Assembly (NCBI RefSeq): GCF_963259705.1
Contig: NC_081844.1
Coordinates: forward strand, 28,412,294-28,476,293
DNA: 64,000 nucleotides
Direction: 5' to 3'
From: Myotis daubentonii
Taxonomy: Eukaryota > Chordata > Mammalia > Chiroptera > Vespertilionidae
Below are positions 12,250-23,269 of this stretch, piece by piece. How positions within the stretch are numbered: position 1 is the stretch's first letter; every line of letters begins with the position of its first letter. The translations under genes were made by a program, and so were the position numbers. Under the pieces are notes generated by a model. It saw nothing but the letters and a program-made list of their open reading frames with translations. It did not search any database and was not told the origin of the DNA.

Positions 12250-14163
12250 GGAGAACCAAGATGGCGGCATAGGTTAACGCCGGAGTTTGCTGCTTTGAAC
12301 AACTACTTCAAAAGTGAAACCAGAAAACGGAAGGGACATCACCGAGAACCACAGGGGCGCTGGCTGAGTGGAAGTCCTACAACTAGGAGGAAAGAGAAAC
12401 GCATACGGACACTCAGAGGAGGCGCAGTGCTGAAGTCAAATTCTGAGGTGCGGAGTGCGCGGAGCGGGCTGGCGGCGGAGGGCGCGGTTGTTGTTTTCAA
12501 TCGGGAGGGAGTCGCAGACTCTGAGCTCCAGATCCGGGCGAGTCTTTAGGGACCCAGACTCAGGCGGAAGAAGCGGGACTGTCTGGCTTCGGTCAGAGCG
12601 AGTGCAGCTTTCTCTCCGAGCTTTGCAGTGGGTGCTGGGACTCAGAGAGGCAGAGCCCCTGGGGACAGGACTGAGAGCCGCCATAACTGCTCTCTCCGGC
12701 CCACACTGTTGATCCTGTTTGACCCGCCCCGCCCAAGCCCTGCACAGAGGCATTTGCCGGATAGCCTCAGGCAAAGGCTAGATTAGCACCTCCCTAGAGG
12801 ACAGAAGTTCTCTCACCGCTGACACAGCTGAATCTCATAGCCACTTGGCCTGGAGGTCAAACCCTCCCTGGAATTAGCTACAGCAATCAAGATTTATCTA
12901 TAAGACTGCGAACAAAGACCACTAGGGGGTGCACCAAGGAAGCATAACAAAATGCGGAGACAAAGAAACAGGACAAAATTGTCAATGGAAGAAATAGAGT
13001 TCAGAACCACACTTTTAAGGTCTCTCAAGAACTGTTTAGAAGCTGTCGATAAACTTAATGAGATCTACACGAAAACTAATAAGACCCTCGATCTTATATT
13101 GGGGAACCAACTAGAAATTAAGCACACACGGACTGAAATAACGAATATTATACAGATGCCCGACAGCAGACCAGAGGAGCGCAAGAATCAAGTCAATGAT
13201 TTGAAATGCGAGGAAGCAAAAAACATCCAACCGGAAAAGCAAAATGAAAAAAGAATCCAAAAATGCGAGGATAGTGTAAGGAGCCTCTGGGACAGCTTCA
13301 AGCGTACCAACATCAGAATTATAGGGGTGCCAGAAGATGAGAGAGAGCAAGATATTGAAAACCTATTTGAAGAAATAATGACAGAAAACTTCCCCCACCT
13401 GGTGAAAGAAATGGACTTACAGGTCCAAGAAGCGCGGAGAACCCCAAACAAAAGGAATCCAAAGAGGACCACACCAAGACACATCATAATTAAAATGCCA
13501 AGAGCAAAAGATAAAGAGAGAATCTTAAAAACAGCAAGAGAAAGAAACTCAGTTACCTACAAGGGAATACCCATACGACTGTCAGCTGATTTCTCAACAG
13601 AAACTTTGCAGGCCAGAAGGGAGTGGCAAGAAATATTCAAAGTGATGAATACCAAGAACCTACAACCAAGATTACTTTATCCAGCAAAGCTTTCATTCAG
13701 AATTGAAGGTCAGATAAAGAGCTTCACAGATAAGGAAAAGCTAAAGGAGTTCATCACCACCAAACCAGGATTATATGAAATGCTGAAAGGTATCCTTTAA
13801 GAAGAGGAAGAGGAAGAAAAAGGTAAAGATACAAATTATGAACAACAAATATGCATCTATCAACAAGTGAATCTAAGAATCAAGTGAATAAATAATCTGA
13901 TGAACAGAATAAAATGTTGATTATAATAGAATCAGGGACATAGAAAGGGAATGGACTGACTATTCTTGGGGGGGAAAGGGGTGTGGGAGATGTGGGAAGA
14001 GACTGGACAAAAATCGTGCACCTATGGATGAGGACAGTGGGTGGGGAGTGAGGGCGGAGGGTAGGGCGGGAACTGGGAGGAGGGGAGTTATGGGGGGGAA
14101 AAAAAAGGAACAAATGTAATAATATGAACAATAAAGATTTAATTAAAAAAAAATAAAATAAAA
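12250..14163 (+). mobile_element. HAL1-B: ORF1-only LINE, complete, intact ORF1
   Basis: Bounded by the exact 15-bp duplication TAAAGTAGAGGTCCT (12235-12249, 14164-14178). It starts GGAGAACCAAGATGGCGGC, which carries a YY1 box at 12258-12268 in the position typical of L1 promoters. The 5' UTR is about 700 bp, shorter than in copy A by a deletion near 12800. It has one intact ORF1, a G-rich 3' UTR and an A-rich end (AATAAAGATTTAATT). It has no ORF2, so it depends on L1 for movement. Confidence 0.92.
12952..13800 (+). CDS. L1 ORF1p-like protein of HAL1-B (282 aa, intact)
   Basis: Nucleic-acid-binding ORF1p of a LINE. Residues 1-95 are charged and helix-prone (a short coiled coil; human ORF1p is longer, about 338 aa). 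About 100-195 is the RRM-like part, with [15 protein letters not shown] near 114-128. The C-terminal domain follows ([21 protein letters not shown]) and ends M-L-K-G-I-L. The start M-R-R-Q-R-N-R is the homologous start in copies B, C and D. It differs from copy C at ten residues by my count and lacks six codons near residue 12 that copies A and D have. It is a transposon protein, not a host gene. Whether it is expressed is unknown. Confidence 0.9.
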   Translation: MRRQRNRTKLSMEEIEFRTTLLRSLKNCLEAVDKLNEIYTKTNKTLDLILGNQLEIKHTRTEITNIIQMPDSRPEERKNQVNDLKCEEAKNIQPEKQNEKRIQKCEDSVRSLWDSFKRTNIRIIGVPEDEREQDIENLFEEIMTENFPHLVKEMDLQVQEARRTPNKRNPKRTTPRHIIIKMPRAKDKERILKTARERNSVTYKGIPIRLSADFSTETLQARREWQEIFKVMNTKNLQPRLLYPAKLSFRIEGQIKSFTDKEKLKEFITTKPGLYEMLKGIL

Positions 14164-14636
14164 TAAAGTAGAGGTCCTCAAACTTTTTAAACAGGGGGGC
14201 AGTTCACTGTCCCTCAGACCGTTGGAGGGCCGGACTATAGTTTAAAAAAAAACTATGAACAAATTCCTATGCACACTGCACATATCTTATTTTGAAGTAA
14301 AAAAACAAAACGGGAACAAATACAATATTTGTATTTGCATGTGGCCGGTGGGCCGTAGTTTGAGGACCCCTGGTCTAAAGCATAATGTAAAGACAGTATG
14401 GAACATGAGAAGGTTTAAGAAAAATTTTAATGGAACATATAGGAACAGGTATAGTTTTAAAGAGAATGACCAAATTTAGTGCAGACATTTGAATACACAG
14501 GAAGTGCTGAATATACATAGTCCACAGGATGCAGTATATTCTCTAAATCGCTGACAATCAGTGTGCTGTAACTCTGATTTATAGAATACTAGTAGCCCGG
14601 TGCACAAAATTCGTGCACATTAAAAGGGAATTAATT

Positions 14637-14853
14637 GCCCTAACCGGTTTGGCTCAGTGGATAGAGCATCGGCCTGTGGACTTAAGGGTCCCAGATTCGA
14701 TTCCAGTCAAGGGCATGTACCTTGGTTGCAGGCACATCCCCAGTGGGGAGTGTGCAGGAGGCAGCTGATCGATATTTCTCTCTCATTGATGTTTCTAACT
14801 CTCTATCCCTCTCCTTTCCTCTCTGTAAAAAATCAATAAAATATTTTTTTTAA
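14637..14853 (+). mobile_element. Ves SINE inside Heli-3
   Basis: tRNA-derived SINE: A box TTGGCTCAGTGG, B-box region AGATTCGATTCC, tail CAATAAAATATTTTTTT. The exact 15-bp duplication AAAAGGGAATTAATT is at 14622-14636 and 14854-14868. It post-dates Heli-3. Confidence 0.95.
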
Positions 14854-15098
14854 AAAAGGGAATTAATTAGCAGATATTTTAATATTGCTATTTGCCCTTT
14901 TTCTATAATAGAAGTGTGAGAGATGAAAGGAAATTAGTAAAATGCATATGAAAATAATATATAAATTTATTAATAAATAAACAGTAACAAAAGGATATAA
15001 CAACAACAGAGGCATGATATAAAAAAAGATATGAAAACAACAAAAACATGATATAAAAACAACAGTGATGCAAAAAATGACTGATAAAGTGATTCAAC

Positions 15099-15640
15099 TT
15101 ATTCTAATATCTCCCTGTACACCACATTAAGAGTGAAAACACTTTCAGAGTGCTTGACTAATTTCCCTTGTGATGAAGTACTTAGAACTTTAACTGTAAT
15201 GTCACATGCTCTTCAAACTCGAGAGAAAGCAACATGTGCAAAAACGGGTCAGGTAGGAACATGCCTACTCTGTCTAGAGTTTGTCCTTGTGATTTACTAA
15301 TAGTCATCACAAATGCTGGCATCACGGGAAACCGTCGTCAAATCAATTTAAATGGGAGGCCAGTGTCAAATGGGGACAAATTAATTCTTGGAATCAGAAC
15401 AGCCTCTCCCTCTGCAGATCCTGTTAATACTTCAGCTTCGATAATGTTAGGTCATAATCTTTTGATAATAAATCTGGTGCCATTACAAAGACCCCATTTA
15501 CTATTGAGATTTCTCAATAGCATGATGATTGCACCTACTTTCAATTTTAATTTATGACACGGCATTCCCGAAGGAGTAATACTATTCAGAAATTCGATGG
15601 GGAAATTTTCCTTTGTTTCTTTGTTATGGGGTGGGGCCAC
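15099..15640 (-). pseudogene. Helitron helicase C-terminal fragment (broken)
   Basis: Minus-strand reading gives the C-terminal part of a PIF1-like Helitron helicase. The L-K-V-G-A-I-I-M-L-L-R-N-L block is at about 15500-15540, followed by G-L-C-N-G-T-R. Motif V-like S-K-S-Q-G-Q-T-L-D lies near 15290. Near the end (about 15180-15240) sequence is lost and motif VI cannot be read. Stops and a frame change interrupt it. No Rep nuclease or Walker A region is present. Confidence 0.82.
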
Positions 15641-15644
15641 AACA

Positions 15645-16105
15645 TTAGTAACAAGGAAACAGAATTAAAACTTTATTGTGGGGAGCTGCTACAGTGTTTT
15701 GGACAGGTTCAAGCCTTGGACTGATGAGAGGGCACAGTCTTCTCATTGCCACATGCAAGTCCCAGCTTGGAGTGCAGGGCCCTCCCAGCACAATTATAGC
15801 CAACAGCTGTAGTTGTAAGCTTGAACCTATGGTCCAAACACGTGGCCCCATGTGCCTGAGTGATGTGGGCTTGATAGAGTTCAGATGCATGTAGTTGAGT
15901 AGGATTGAAACCCAGGAGAATGTTGTAAACATCTTGGTCACACCCTTACTTTGCCTCCTGGCATCTGCTATAAACTAAAGGCATGGCTGTGGGCGTGGTC
16001 ACTGTCTCTCAGAGAAGCAGCATCCCACCTCGACCCGGCTTTCATTCTCTTGTCTGTCTTTTCTAAGCCTTTCAGCCGCCCCACTCAGGTTCACCCCATG
16101 CTGGT
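15645..16105. other. unexplained insert inside Heli-3, possibly an LTR
   Basis: Absent from the sister element Heli-6. It has a possible TATA box (CTATAAACTAAAGG near 15969) and starts near TGTGGGGAGCTGC, which would fit a solo LTR. I could not find both ends or a target duplication. It could instead be DNA captured by the Helitron. Confidence 0.3.
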
Positions 16106-16310
16106 GGGACACACTTTAGAAAGATCTGCCTCCATGCTCCCAGGGCAGGTTCCTGCCTCAAACTCCACCCTTACAGGAAAAAGCTCTGGGAAACAGCTTG
16201 GGGGAGGGCGCAGCCGTTGCCAAGACAACCCCTGTAGGACTGACTTCCTTCCGCTCGGTCGCTGTTTATCTGTATGTGACGAACACACCCATGGTTTTTA
16301 TATAAGTAGA

Positions 16311-16880
16311 TTTTCACACTTCCATTGAGTCACTTGGGAGTTTGTGCTTCAGATCTCCACAACTCTGGCCTCTTCAGGTCAAGAGGTCTTGACGCCTAAA
16401 GATATATACTTCCAGACACATGGCAAAAGTCCCATTGAATTTCAAACTCTAACGCTACCTGGCACTCCAGTACCTTCATGCCAAGAAGAGGAGTCACCAT
16501 TCTGGCAGGGGTAACCGATCCTGGTCATCAGTGTCATTGTGTGACCATGGCAATGGGCATGCACCGGCATTCTGCTGTTCTCACTACGTGACTGGGTGCA
16601 GTTCAGGAGCAACCACGGTGCACATACAGTGGTGAATGCTAATGTTTTTGGTCCATTGTGCTGCCCACAGCAAGAGATCTGAGTGGTGTCTCCTGGGTGA
16701 GGCAGCTTCCTTTAACTCATGCATATTTGCAAAGACCAAAGTCTGTCAGATGGCTGCCCTTCTTGCACCTGGAACAATAAGCCCTTAATCCTGAAGGAGG
16801 ATCTGGTCAATGAGCATAGAATTCTCATCTATAGTCCATCCCTAGGGACATTTGAACCAACTTTTTGTTTTAGCCTTACA
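16311..16880. other. intergenic, no gene seen
   Basis: Host sequence between Heli-3 and the next L1. Nothing I can name; short open frames only. Confidence 0.4.
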
Positions 16881-16942
16881 AGATTTTTTTATAGTTTTTT
16901 TTAAATTTTTTATTTCCCAATTATAGTTAACATTCAGCCTTA

Positions 16943-17990
16943 TCTAATAAAAGGGCAATATGCAAATTAACAGTCACTCTGTCACAAAGATGGCGGCGCC
17001 CATAGCCACAAGATGGCGGCGCCCTGTCCTCTCATCCCTGCCAGAATCCCTCATCCCGCTGTGGCTACGAGGCAAGCGTTCTGGCCATGGAGGGCCTCTG
17101 GGCAGGCCAAGCACGGAATGCTTGCCTCGTCGCCCCTGGCAACAAGGCAAGTGTTTCTGCCCAGTCTCAGAGGGCCAAATGACAGAATAGACTGGTACTG
17201 ATTCAAAACGACATCTGCTCCATTGGCCTTTACCCCAGTACTAAGTCTGGAGAAGTGTCTTGTAAGTAAAGTAGATCCTGTCCATGACCAATTATAACCG
17301 AAGGCTCCACCAGACGCTGCGGGTGCCCTGACCCAGCACTGACTGCCTAGGGGGCTATGGATCAGGCATGGAGAGAGGCCTGCAGAGAGGGAGGCAGGAT
17401 CTGATCCATAGCCTCTGTGGCAGCCATTGATCAGAACTTGCCTCTCTTTCTCTCCTGACCTGGCCAACAGCCACACCTTCATTTCTCTCCAGGCCTCCAC
17501 CAGGGCTGCTGATCAGCCCCACCTTTCTGATCAGGCCCGGTTGATAGGCCCAAAGACGTAGACTGGCATAGAAACTGACCAATCAGAACCAATTTTGGGT
17601 GAATGTAAGGAGCCAATGGCTGCCTAGGAGGTGGAGCTTTTGATGCTGACTGGCATAGAAACTGACCAATCAGAACCAAATTGGCCGGCAGAGGAGGGCT
17701 GTTGGGGGCAGATCAGGCTGGCAGGGGAGTGCAGTTAGGGGTGATCAGGCAGGCAGAGGCAGTTAGGGGCAATCAGGCCAGCAGGGAAGGGCAGTTTGGG
17801 GTGAAATCAGACTGGCAGGGGAGGGCAGTTAGGGGCGATCAGGCAGGCAGGCAGAGAGGTTAGGGGCGATCAGGCAGGCAGGCAGAGGGGTTGGGGCAAT
17901 CAGGCAGGCAGGCAGGTGCATGGTTAGGAGCCAGCAGTCCCTGATTGTGAGAGGGGTGTCTGACCGCCGGGATCAAGCCTAAACCGGTTT
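16943..17990 (+). mobile_element. Helitron Heli-4, 3'-truncated
   Basis: Starts TCTAATAAAAGGGCAATATGC after an A. It has two YY1-like boxes (AAGATGGCGGC at 16987-16997 and 17010-17020), a duplicated 32-bp segment with a CCAAT box (17561-17592, 17648-17679) and a minisatellite (about 17690-17930). The same minisatellite-plus-end layout is seen in Heli-5 (36925-37330). No 3' hairpin or CTAG is present; the element is broken where L1 ORF2 resumes near 17990. Confidence 0.8.
17690..17930 (+). repeat. Helitron-internal minisatellite, ~30-45 bp unit
   Basis: Irregular tandem copies of a unit built around GTTAGGGGCGATCAGGCAGG. The same unit is amplified in Heli-5. Confidence 0.85.
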
Positions 17991-18510
17991 CATGCCAGTA
18001 TCATGCTATTTTGATTACTGGCCTTGTAGTACAGTTTAATATCAGGTATTGTGATAACTCCAACTTTGTTCTTTCTCAGGATTTCTGTGGCTATTCGGTG
18101 AGTTTTGTGTTTCCATATATATCTTAGAATTATTTGTTCTAGTTCTATGAAAATGCCATGATTCTTTGATTGGGATTACATTGAATCTATAGATGGCCTT
18201 GGATAGTATGGAAATTTTAATGTTGTTAATTCTTCCCATTCATGAGCAGGATACATACTTCCATTTATTTCTGTCTTCAATTTCTCTCTTTAGTGTGTTA
18301 TAATTTCCCACGTACAAGCTTTTTACCTCCTTGGTTAATTTTATTCCTAGGTATGGTGTATTTTATTATTTTTTGATGCAATTATAAATAGGATTGTTTT
18401 CTTAATTTCTCTGTCTGATAGTTTATTATTGGTGGATAAAAATGCAACTGAATTTTGAATATATTAATTTTATATCCTGCTGCTTTACTGAATTAATTTA
18501 TCAGTTCTAA

Positions 18511-18512
<2 letters not shown>

Positions 18513-18564
<52 letters not shown>
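18513..18564 (+). repeat. (TG)n microsatellite in L1
   Basis: An uninterrupted run of TG dinucleotides within the antisense L1 ORF2 piece. Confidence 0.95.
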
Positions 18565-18568
<4 letters not shown>

Positions 18569-19165
18569 CTTTAGGGTTCTCTATATAGCACTAAATAGTT
18601 ATCTGAAAATACTGACAATTTTACTTTTTCCTTTCTAATTTGGATACCTTTTACCTCTTTTCCTTTTCTGATTGCTATGGCTAGGACTACCAATACTGTG
18701 TTGAATAAAAGTGGTGAAAGTGGTCATCCTTGTCTTGTTCTGCATCTTAAGGAAAAAATAAAAAGCTTTTAGCTTTTCACTATTGAATATGATGTTAGCT
18801 GTGGGTTTGTCATATATGGCCTGTATTATGTTAAGGTCTGTTCCCTCTATTGCCACTTTATTGAGAGTTTTTATCATAGATGGATGCTGGATTATGTCAA
18901 ATGTTTTCCTGCATATATTTATATAATCATATAATTTTCATCTTTTATTTGTTTATGTGGTGTAGTACATTAATTAATTTGAGGATATTGGACCAAACTT
19001 AAATCCCAAAAATAAATCCCATTTGATCATGATATGTGATGTTTTAAATGTATTGCTGATTTTGGTTTGCAATTATCTTGTTGAGAAGTGTTGCATTTAT
19101 GTTCATCAGGATATTAGCTTATAATTTTCTTTCTTTGTCAGGTTTTAGAGTCAGGGTGGCCTCAT

Positions 19166-19567
19166 AACATGGAATACTATGAAGCTGTAAAAAAAGGATT
19201 TCTTACCCTTTGCAACAGCATGGGTGGACCTGGAGAATATTATGCTGAGTGAAATAAGCCAGTCAGAAAAAGACAAATATCACATGATTTTACTTATAAG
19301 TAGAATCTAATAAACATAATAAACTGAGGAACAATATAGGTCTAGAGACATGGAGGCGTGGAACAGACTAACATATCTCAGAGGGGAGGAGGGGGGAGAT
19401 GGGAAGAGATTAACCAAAGAATTCATGTACATATATGCATAATCAATGGACACAGACAAAAGTATGGTGAAGGCCTGTGGTGGAAAAGGGGCTTGGAGGA
19501 AGGGAGTTAAGCAGAAAATTGGGGGACATCTGTAATACTGTCAACAGTAAAATAAAAAATTTTTAAA
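19166..19567 (+). mobile_element. nested sense L1 3' end
   Basis: An L1 3' end on the plus strand (GGAATACTATGAAGCTG, GCAACAGCATGGGTGGACCT, TGAGTGAAATAAGCCAGTC, then 3' UTR and A-rich tail). It interrupts the antisense L1 between ...GGCCTCATA and ATGAGCTTGGGAG. I could not define a clear target duplication. Confidence 0.8.
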
Positions 19568-19635
19568 TGAGCTTGGGAGCCTTTCCTCCTCTTGAAATGT
19601 TTAGAATAATTTGAGAAGGATAGATTTTAATTCTG

Positions 19636-19770
19636 GTTTGATTCCTAGTCAGGACACATGCCTGGGTTGTGGGCTCAATCCCCAGTGGGGGCATTGATAT
19701 TTCTATCTCTCTCACCCTCTCCCTTTCTCTCTAAAATCAATTAAAAATATATTTAAAAATAAAGAATATC
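19636..19770 (+). mobile_element. Ves-like SINE, 5'-truncated
   Basis: Retains the B-box region and downstream body (GGTTTGATTCCTAGTCAGGA, CTCAATCCCCAGTGG) and a tail in AAAATATATTTAAAAA. The A box is missing. Confidence 0.8.
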
Positions 19771-22502
19771 TATTTCTTCTTGAGTCAGTTTTAGAAGATT
19801 CTATGTTTCTAGGAATTTATCCATTCCAGACAGTCTGATTTGTTGGCATGTATTGTTTGTAGTATTTTATTACAATGCTTTGTATCTGTGGTGTCAGTTG
19901 TCACTTCTTTTTCTTTTCTGATTTTATTTATTAGGGTGCTCACTCTTTTTTTATGAATCTGGTTAAAGGTTTATCTTTTTTCTTTTCTTTTCAAAAAATC
20001 ATCTCTTGGTTTTATTGATCTTTTGTGTCATTTTTTAATACTCTATTTTGTTTCTTTTCACACTGATCTTTCTTTCCTTCTAATCACTTTGGACTTTGTT
20101 GTTCTTGTTCTAGTTCCTTTATGTGTAGGTTACATTGTTTTTTGGGATTTTTCTTGTTTATTGAGATAGACCTGCTTTGCTATGAATTTTTCTTTTAGGG
20201 TTGCTTTCCCCGTGTCCCATAGATTTAGGGTTGCTGTGTTTTCGTTTTCATTTGTCTCAAGGCATCTTTTTATTTTTTTCCCTTTTCTCATTGTTCACTT
20301 ATTCATTGTTTAGTAGTATGTTATTTGGCCTCTGCATGTTTCTCAGATCTTTTCTTGTTATTGATTTCTAGTTTCAAACGATTGTGGTTGAAGAAGATGC
20401 TTGATATGATTTCAATCATCTTAAATTTATTGATACTTGTTTTGTGGCCTGTAATGTGATCTACCCTGGAAAATTTCTAAGTGCTCTTGAAAAGGATATA
20501 GATTCTGCTGCTTTGCAGTAAAATGTTCTGAAAATATCCCTTAAATCCATCTGGTCTAATGTGTTCGTTAAAGCCAGTTTCCTTATTGATTTTTTGTCTA
20601 GAAGATCTATTTATTGATGTCAAATTGGGTGTTAAAGTTCTCTACCATGACTATTACTGTCATTCTCTCTTTTTATGTCCATCAATATTTGCTCTATTTT
20701 CACATAGAGAGGATCCTATGTTGGGCATAAATATTTACAAGGATTTTAGTTCCTTGTTGGATTGATCCTTTTAATATTATGATGTCCTTCTTTGTCTCTT
20801 ATTGTAGCCTTTGTTTTAATGTCCATTTCGTCTGATATAAATACTTCTTCCCCAGCATTTTTCCATCTACATTTGCATAAAATACTTTATCCATCCTTTC
20901 ACTTTCATGCTGTTTGTGTCTTTCGATCTGAGTATTGGCCATGGCTGTAGCAGACAAGCTTCTGTGTGTGGGCTGTCCCCATGGAGTGGGGTTGGCACCA
21001 GAGTCTTTTGGGAACACCCTTGGGGTGTGCTTTTTGGTGAACACCTTTGGGGTGAAGCTAATTGTGGGGGGTGCTCTATTGTGGTGTGAAGCTAGCCACC
21101 AGATGGTGGTTCTGGGGGTTCTTGGGAGGGGTTCTGGCGCAGGCTAGGGTCTGCTGCTTTCTTTTACTGGCCTGGGCCATCTAGTAGGAGCTACAAATGA
21201 TCTGTGGTTGGTAGCTGCCTGTGCTATGCTTGGAGGTGCATGGGAGAAGCCACACTGCAAAGCAAGGCTGGCTGCCACCAGGACCAGGCCTGCACCTGCT
21301 CAGCAAGAGACACAGGGCACACCTAGGCCAGCTCCCACTTGCTTGGGGCCTGTAGACCCTTGAGAGTTCTTATGAGACTGCAGCACAGGCAAAGGCCTGC
21401 TGCCCATCTCCTAAAGAGCCTCCAGCAACGCTCAGGCTGAGACCAGGGGCCTGCTGCTGAAAGTGCCTTTGATAGTGTGGGAATTGGGAGTGGTGGGGTG
21501 TTAGGGTCTCCAGGGTGAGGTGAGTGGTGTTCATCAGGTTAATGCAGATTCAGATTTGGTCCCCACCTGCACCTGCAGGCCCTATGGGGTGAGGGATCAA
21601 AACAGGAAAGATGGCACCAGCTTGCCAGAGGGCTCTACACAAGGACAATGGCAGCTGTCCCCCCAGCCCTCACCCTGAGACCACACAACTCAGATTTTCC
21701 TTGCATGCATCTGGCATTCCTGAGTTGCTATCCCTCTGCTGGAGCCCAAGGCAAGTGCCTATGAGCCAGTGAGTCTGTGCATGGGCCATGTAAGTGGATG
21801 CCTGGGTTTCCAGCAACCTCCATCTCACCCAGATGAAGGGAATTTCTGCTGATTTTCACAGCCAGGTGTTTTGGGGGCTCCTCTTCCCAGCACTAGTGCT
21901 CTGGTCTTGTGGGCCTGGTGGAGCTGGGACCCCTTGCTCACAGGTAGAACCTCTATAGCTGAGATATCCATTCCAATTTTCAACTGCCAAACATGGGTGC
22001 AGTGGCAGCAGGTGTTGTCTGTGTTCCACCTACAGATCTTAACAGTGGCTTCTTCTTTATATCCTTAGTTATAGGACTATGTTCAGCTTGTTTTCAGATG
22101 ATTCTCCCAGTTGATTATTCTATAATTTAATTTGTAATCTTGATGTGGTGGGGTGGCGGGGGGGGGGGGGTAAGCACAACATTTTCTACTCTGTCATCTT
22201 AATTGGCACTTTAGATCAACATTTAAAATTTTTATGTATACATTATAATGATTTGATATTTCTTATAGTCACCATGTTTTTTGTGCCTTTTGACATCTTT
22301 CAGCAATTTCACTCACTCCTGACTCCTGGCAGGTCTTAATTTGTTCCCTGTATCTATGTGTTCATTTTTGTATAGATTCCACATATAAGTAAGATCATAT
22401 AGTATTTGTCTTTATCAAACTTCTTTCAAATTAGCATAATGCCCTCAAAGTCCATAAATGTTGCTGTGAATGGCAGGATTTTTAATGGTTGAGTAATATT
22501 CC

Positions 22503-22503
<1 letters not shown>

Positions 22504-22560
<57 letters not shown>

Positions 22561-22600
22561 ACATTATATATATATCTCACATTATATATATATATATATA
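22504..22600 (+). repeat. (TA)n microsatellite
   Basis: Long TA array (22504-22556), then shorter TA runs separated by CTCACATTA. It grew from the ATTCCATTATATA region of the L1 3' end. Confidence 0.95.
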
Positions 22601-22957
22601 AAACACATCTTCTTTATATATTCATCCATAGATGGACACTTAGGTTTACATTCTATACCTTGGTTATTGTAAATAATGCTGCAGTAAACATGAAAGTACA
22701 GATATATTTTTCAAGTTATTGCTTCCAATTTCTTTGGATAAAAACCCAGAAGTGAAATGGCTGGGTCATATGGTAGTTGTATTTTTTTGTTCTTGAGGAA
22801 CCTATACTGTTTTCCATAGTGGCTGTACCAATTTATATTCACATCAATAGTGCACAAGGGTTCCCTTTCCTCCACACCCTCACCAACACTAATTATTTCT
22901 TATCTCTTTGATAGTAGCTGTTCCAGCAGGTGCAAGTCGATATGTCATTGTCATTTT

Positions 22958-23140
22958 TTATTAAAAAAATTTAATATTGACATTATTGCAGATCCCCCTT
23001 CCCTTTTGCCCACTTTCACCCACTCCTCCCTCCCCCTCTCTTGGCCTTAACCACACTATTGTCCATATTCATGGGGTATGCATATATGTTCTTTTGCTAA
23101 TTCCTTCACCTTCTTTATCCAATCACCCTCACCCCACCCC
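22958..23140 (-). mobile_element. nested L1 3' UTR tail (antisense)
   Basis: A T-rich start, then the complement of a bat L1 3' UTR (GATCCCCCTTCCC, GGGTATGCATATATGTTC). It breaks the L1 sequence on either side. Confidence 0.65.
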
Positions 23141-23269
23141 TTAATTTATATTTCTTTGAAGATTAGTAATGTTGAGCATCTTTTCAAGTACCCATGGGCC
23201 AACTATGTCTTGTTTGGAAAAATGTCTATTCAGATTCTCTGCCTGTTTTTAAACTGGATTTTTCATTTC

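Larger units (their letters stand above)
12240..14372 (+). mobile_element. hAT DNA transposon (non-autonomous), split by HAL1-B
   Basis: The 8-bp target duplication GTCTAAAG is found at 12232-12239 and 14373-14380. The right end reads GTAGTTTGAGGACCCCTG; the left end TAGAGGTCCTCAAAC is its imperfect inverted repeat (first base mutated). The left terminus is broken ten bases in by HAL1-B and resumes at 14170. Without the insertion the element is about 210 bp. The termini resemble the OposCharlie-type hAT group; I am not certain of the exact family. Confidence 0.85.
14589..16310 (-). mobile_element. Helitron Heli-3 with helicase remnant
   Basis: Minus-oriented. The 3' end CTAG at 14589-14592 is followed (plus sense) by the hairpin GTGCACAAAATTCGTGCAC. 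The 5' end is TCTACTTATATAAAAACC (minus) ending at 16310. The flanking bases are A and T as expected. It contains a Ves SINE at 14637-14853 and part of a Helitron helicase (15099-15640). The 5' third (16130-16260) is homologous to the same part of Heli-6 (39400-39610). A segment at about 15645-16105 is not shared with Heli-6. Confidence 0.85.
16881..22203 (-). mobile_element. old L1 LINE, antisense, interrupted
   Basis: The A-rich 3' end (T-rich here) is at about 16885-16942, and ORF2 pieces lie at about 17990-19165 and 19568-20930. A GC-rich 5' UTR-like stretch (about 20935-22190) ends in a sequence complementary to an L1 start (CTACTCTGTCATCTTA, 22188-22203). ORF1 appears to be missing. It is interrupted by Heli-4, a sense L1 tail and a SINE. 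The ORF2 frame is dead. Confidence 0.75.
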
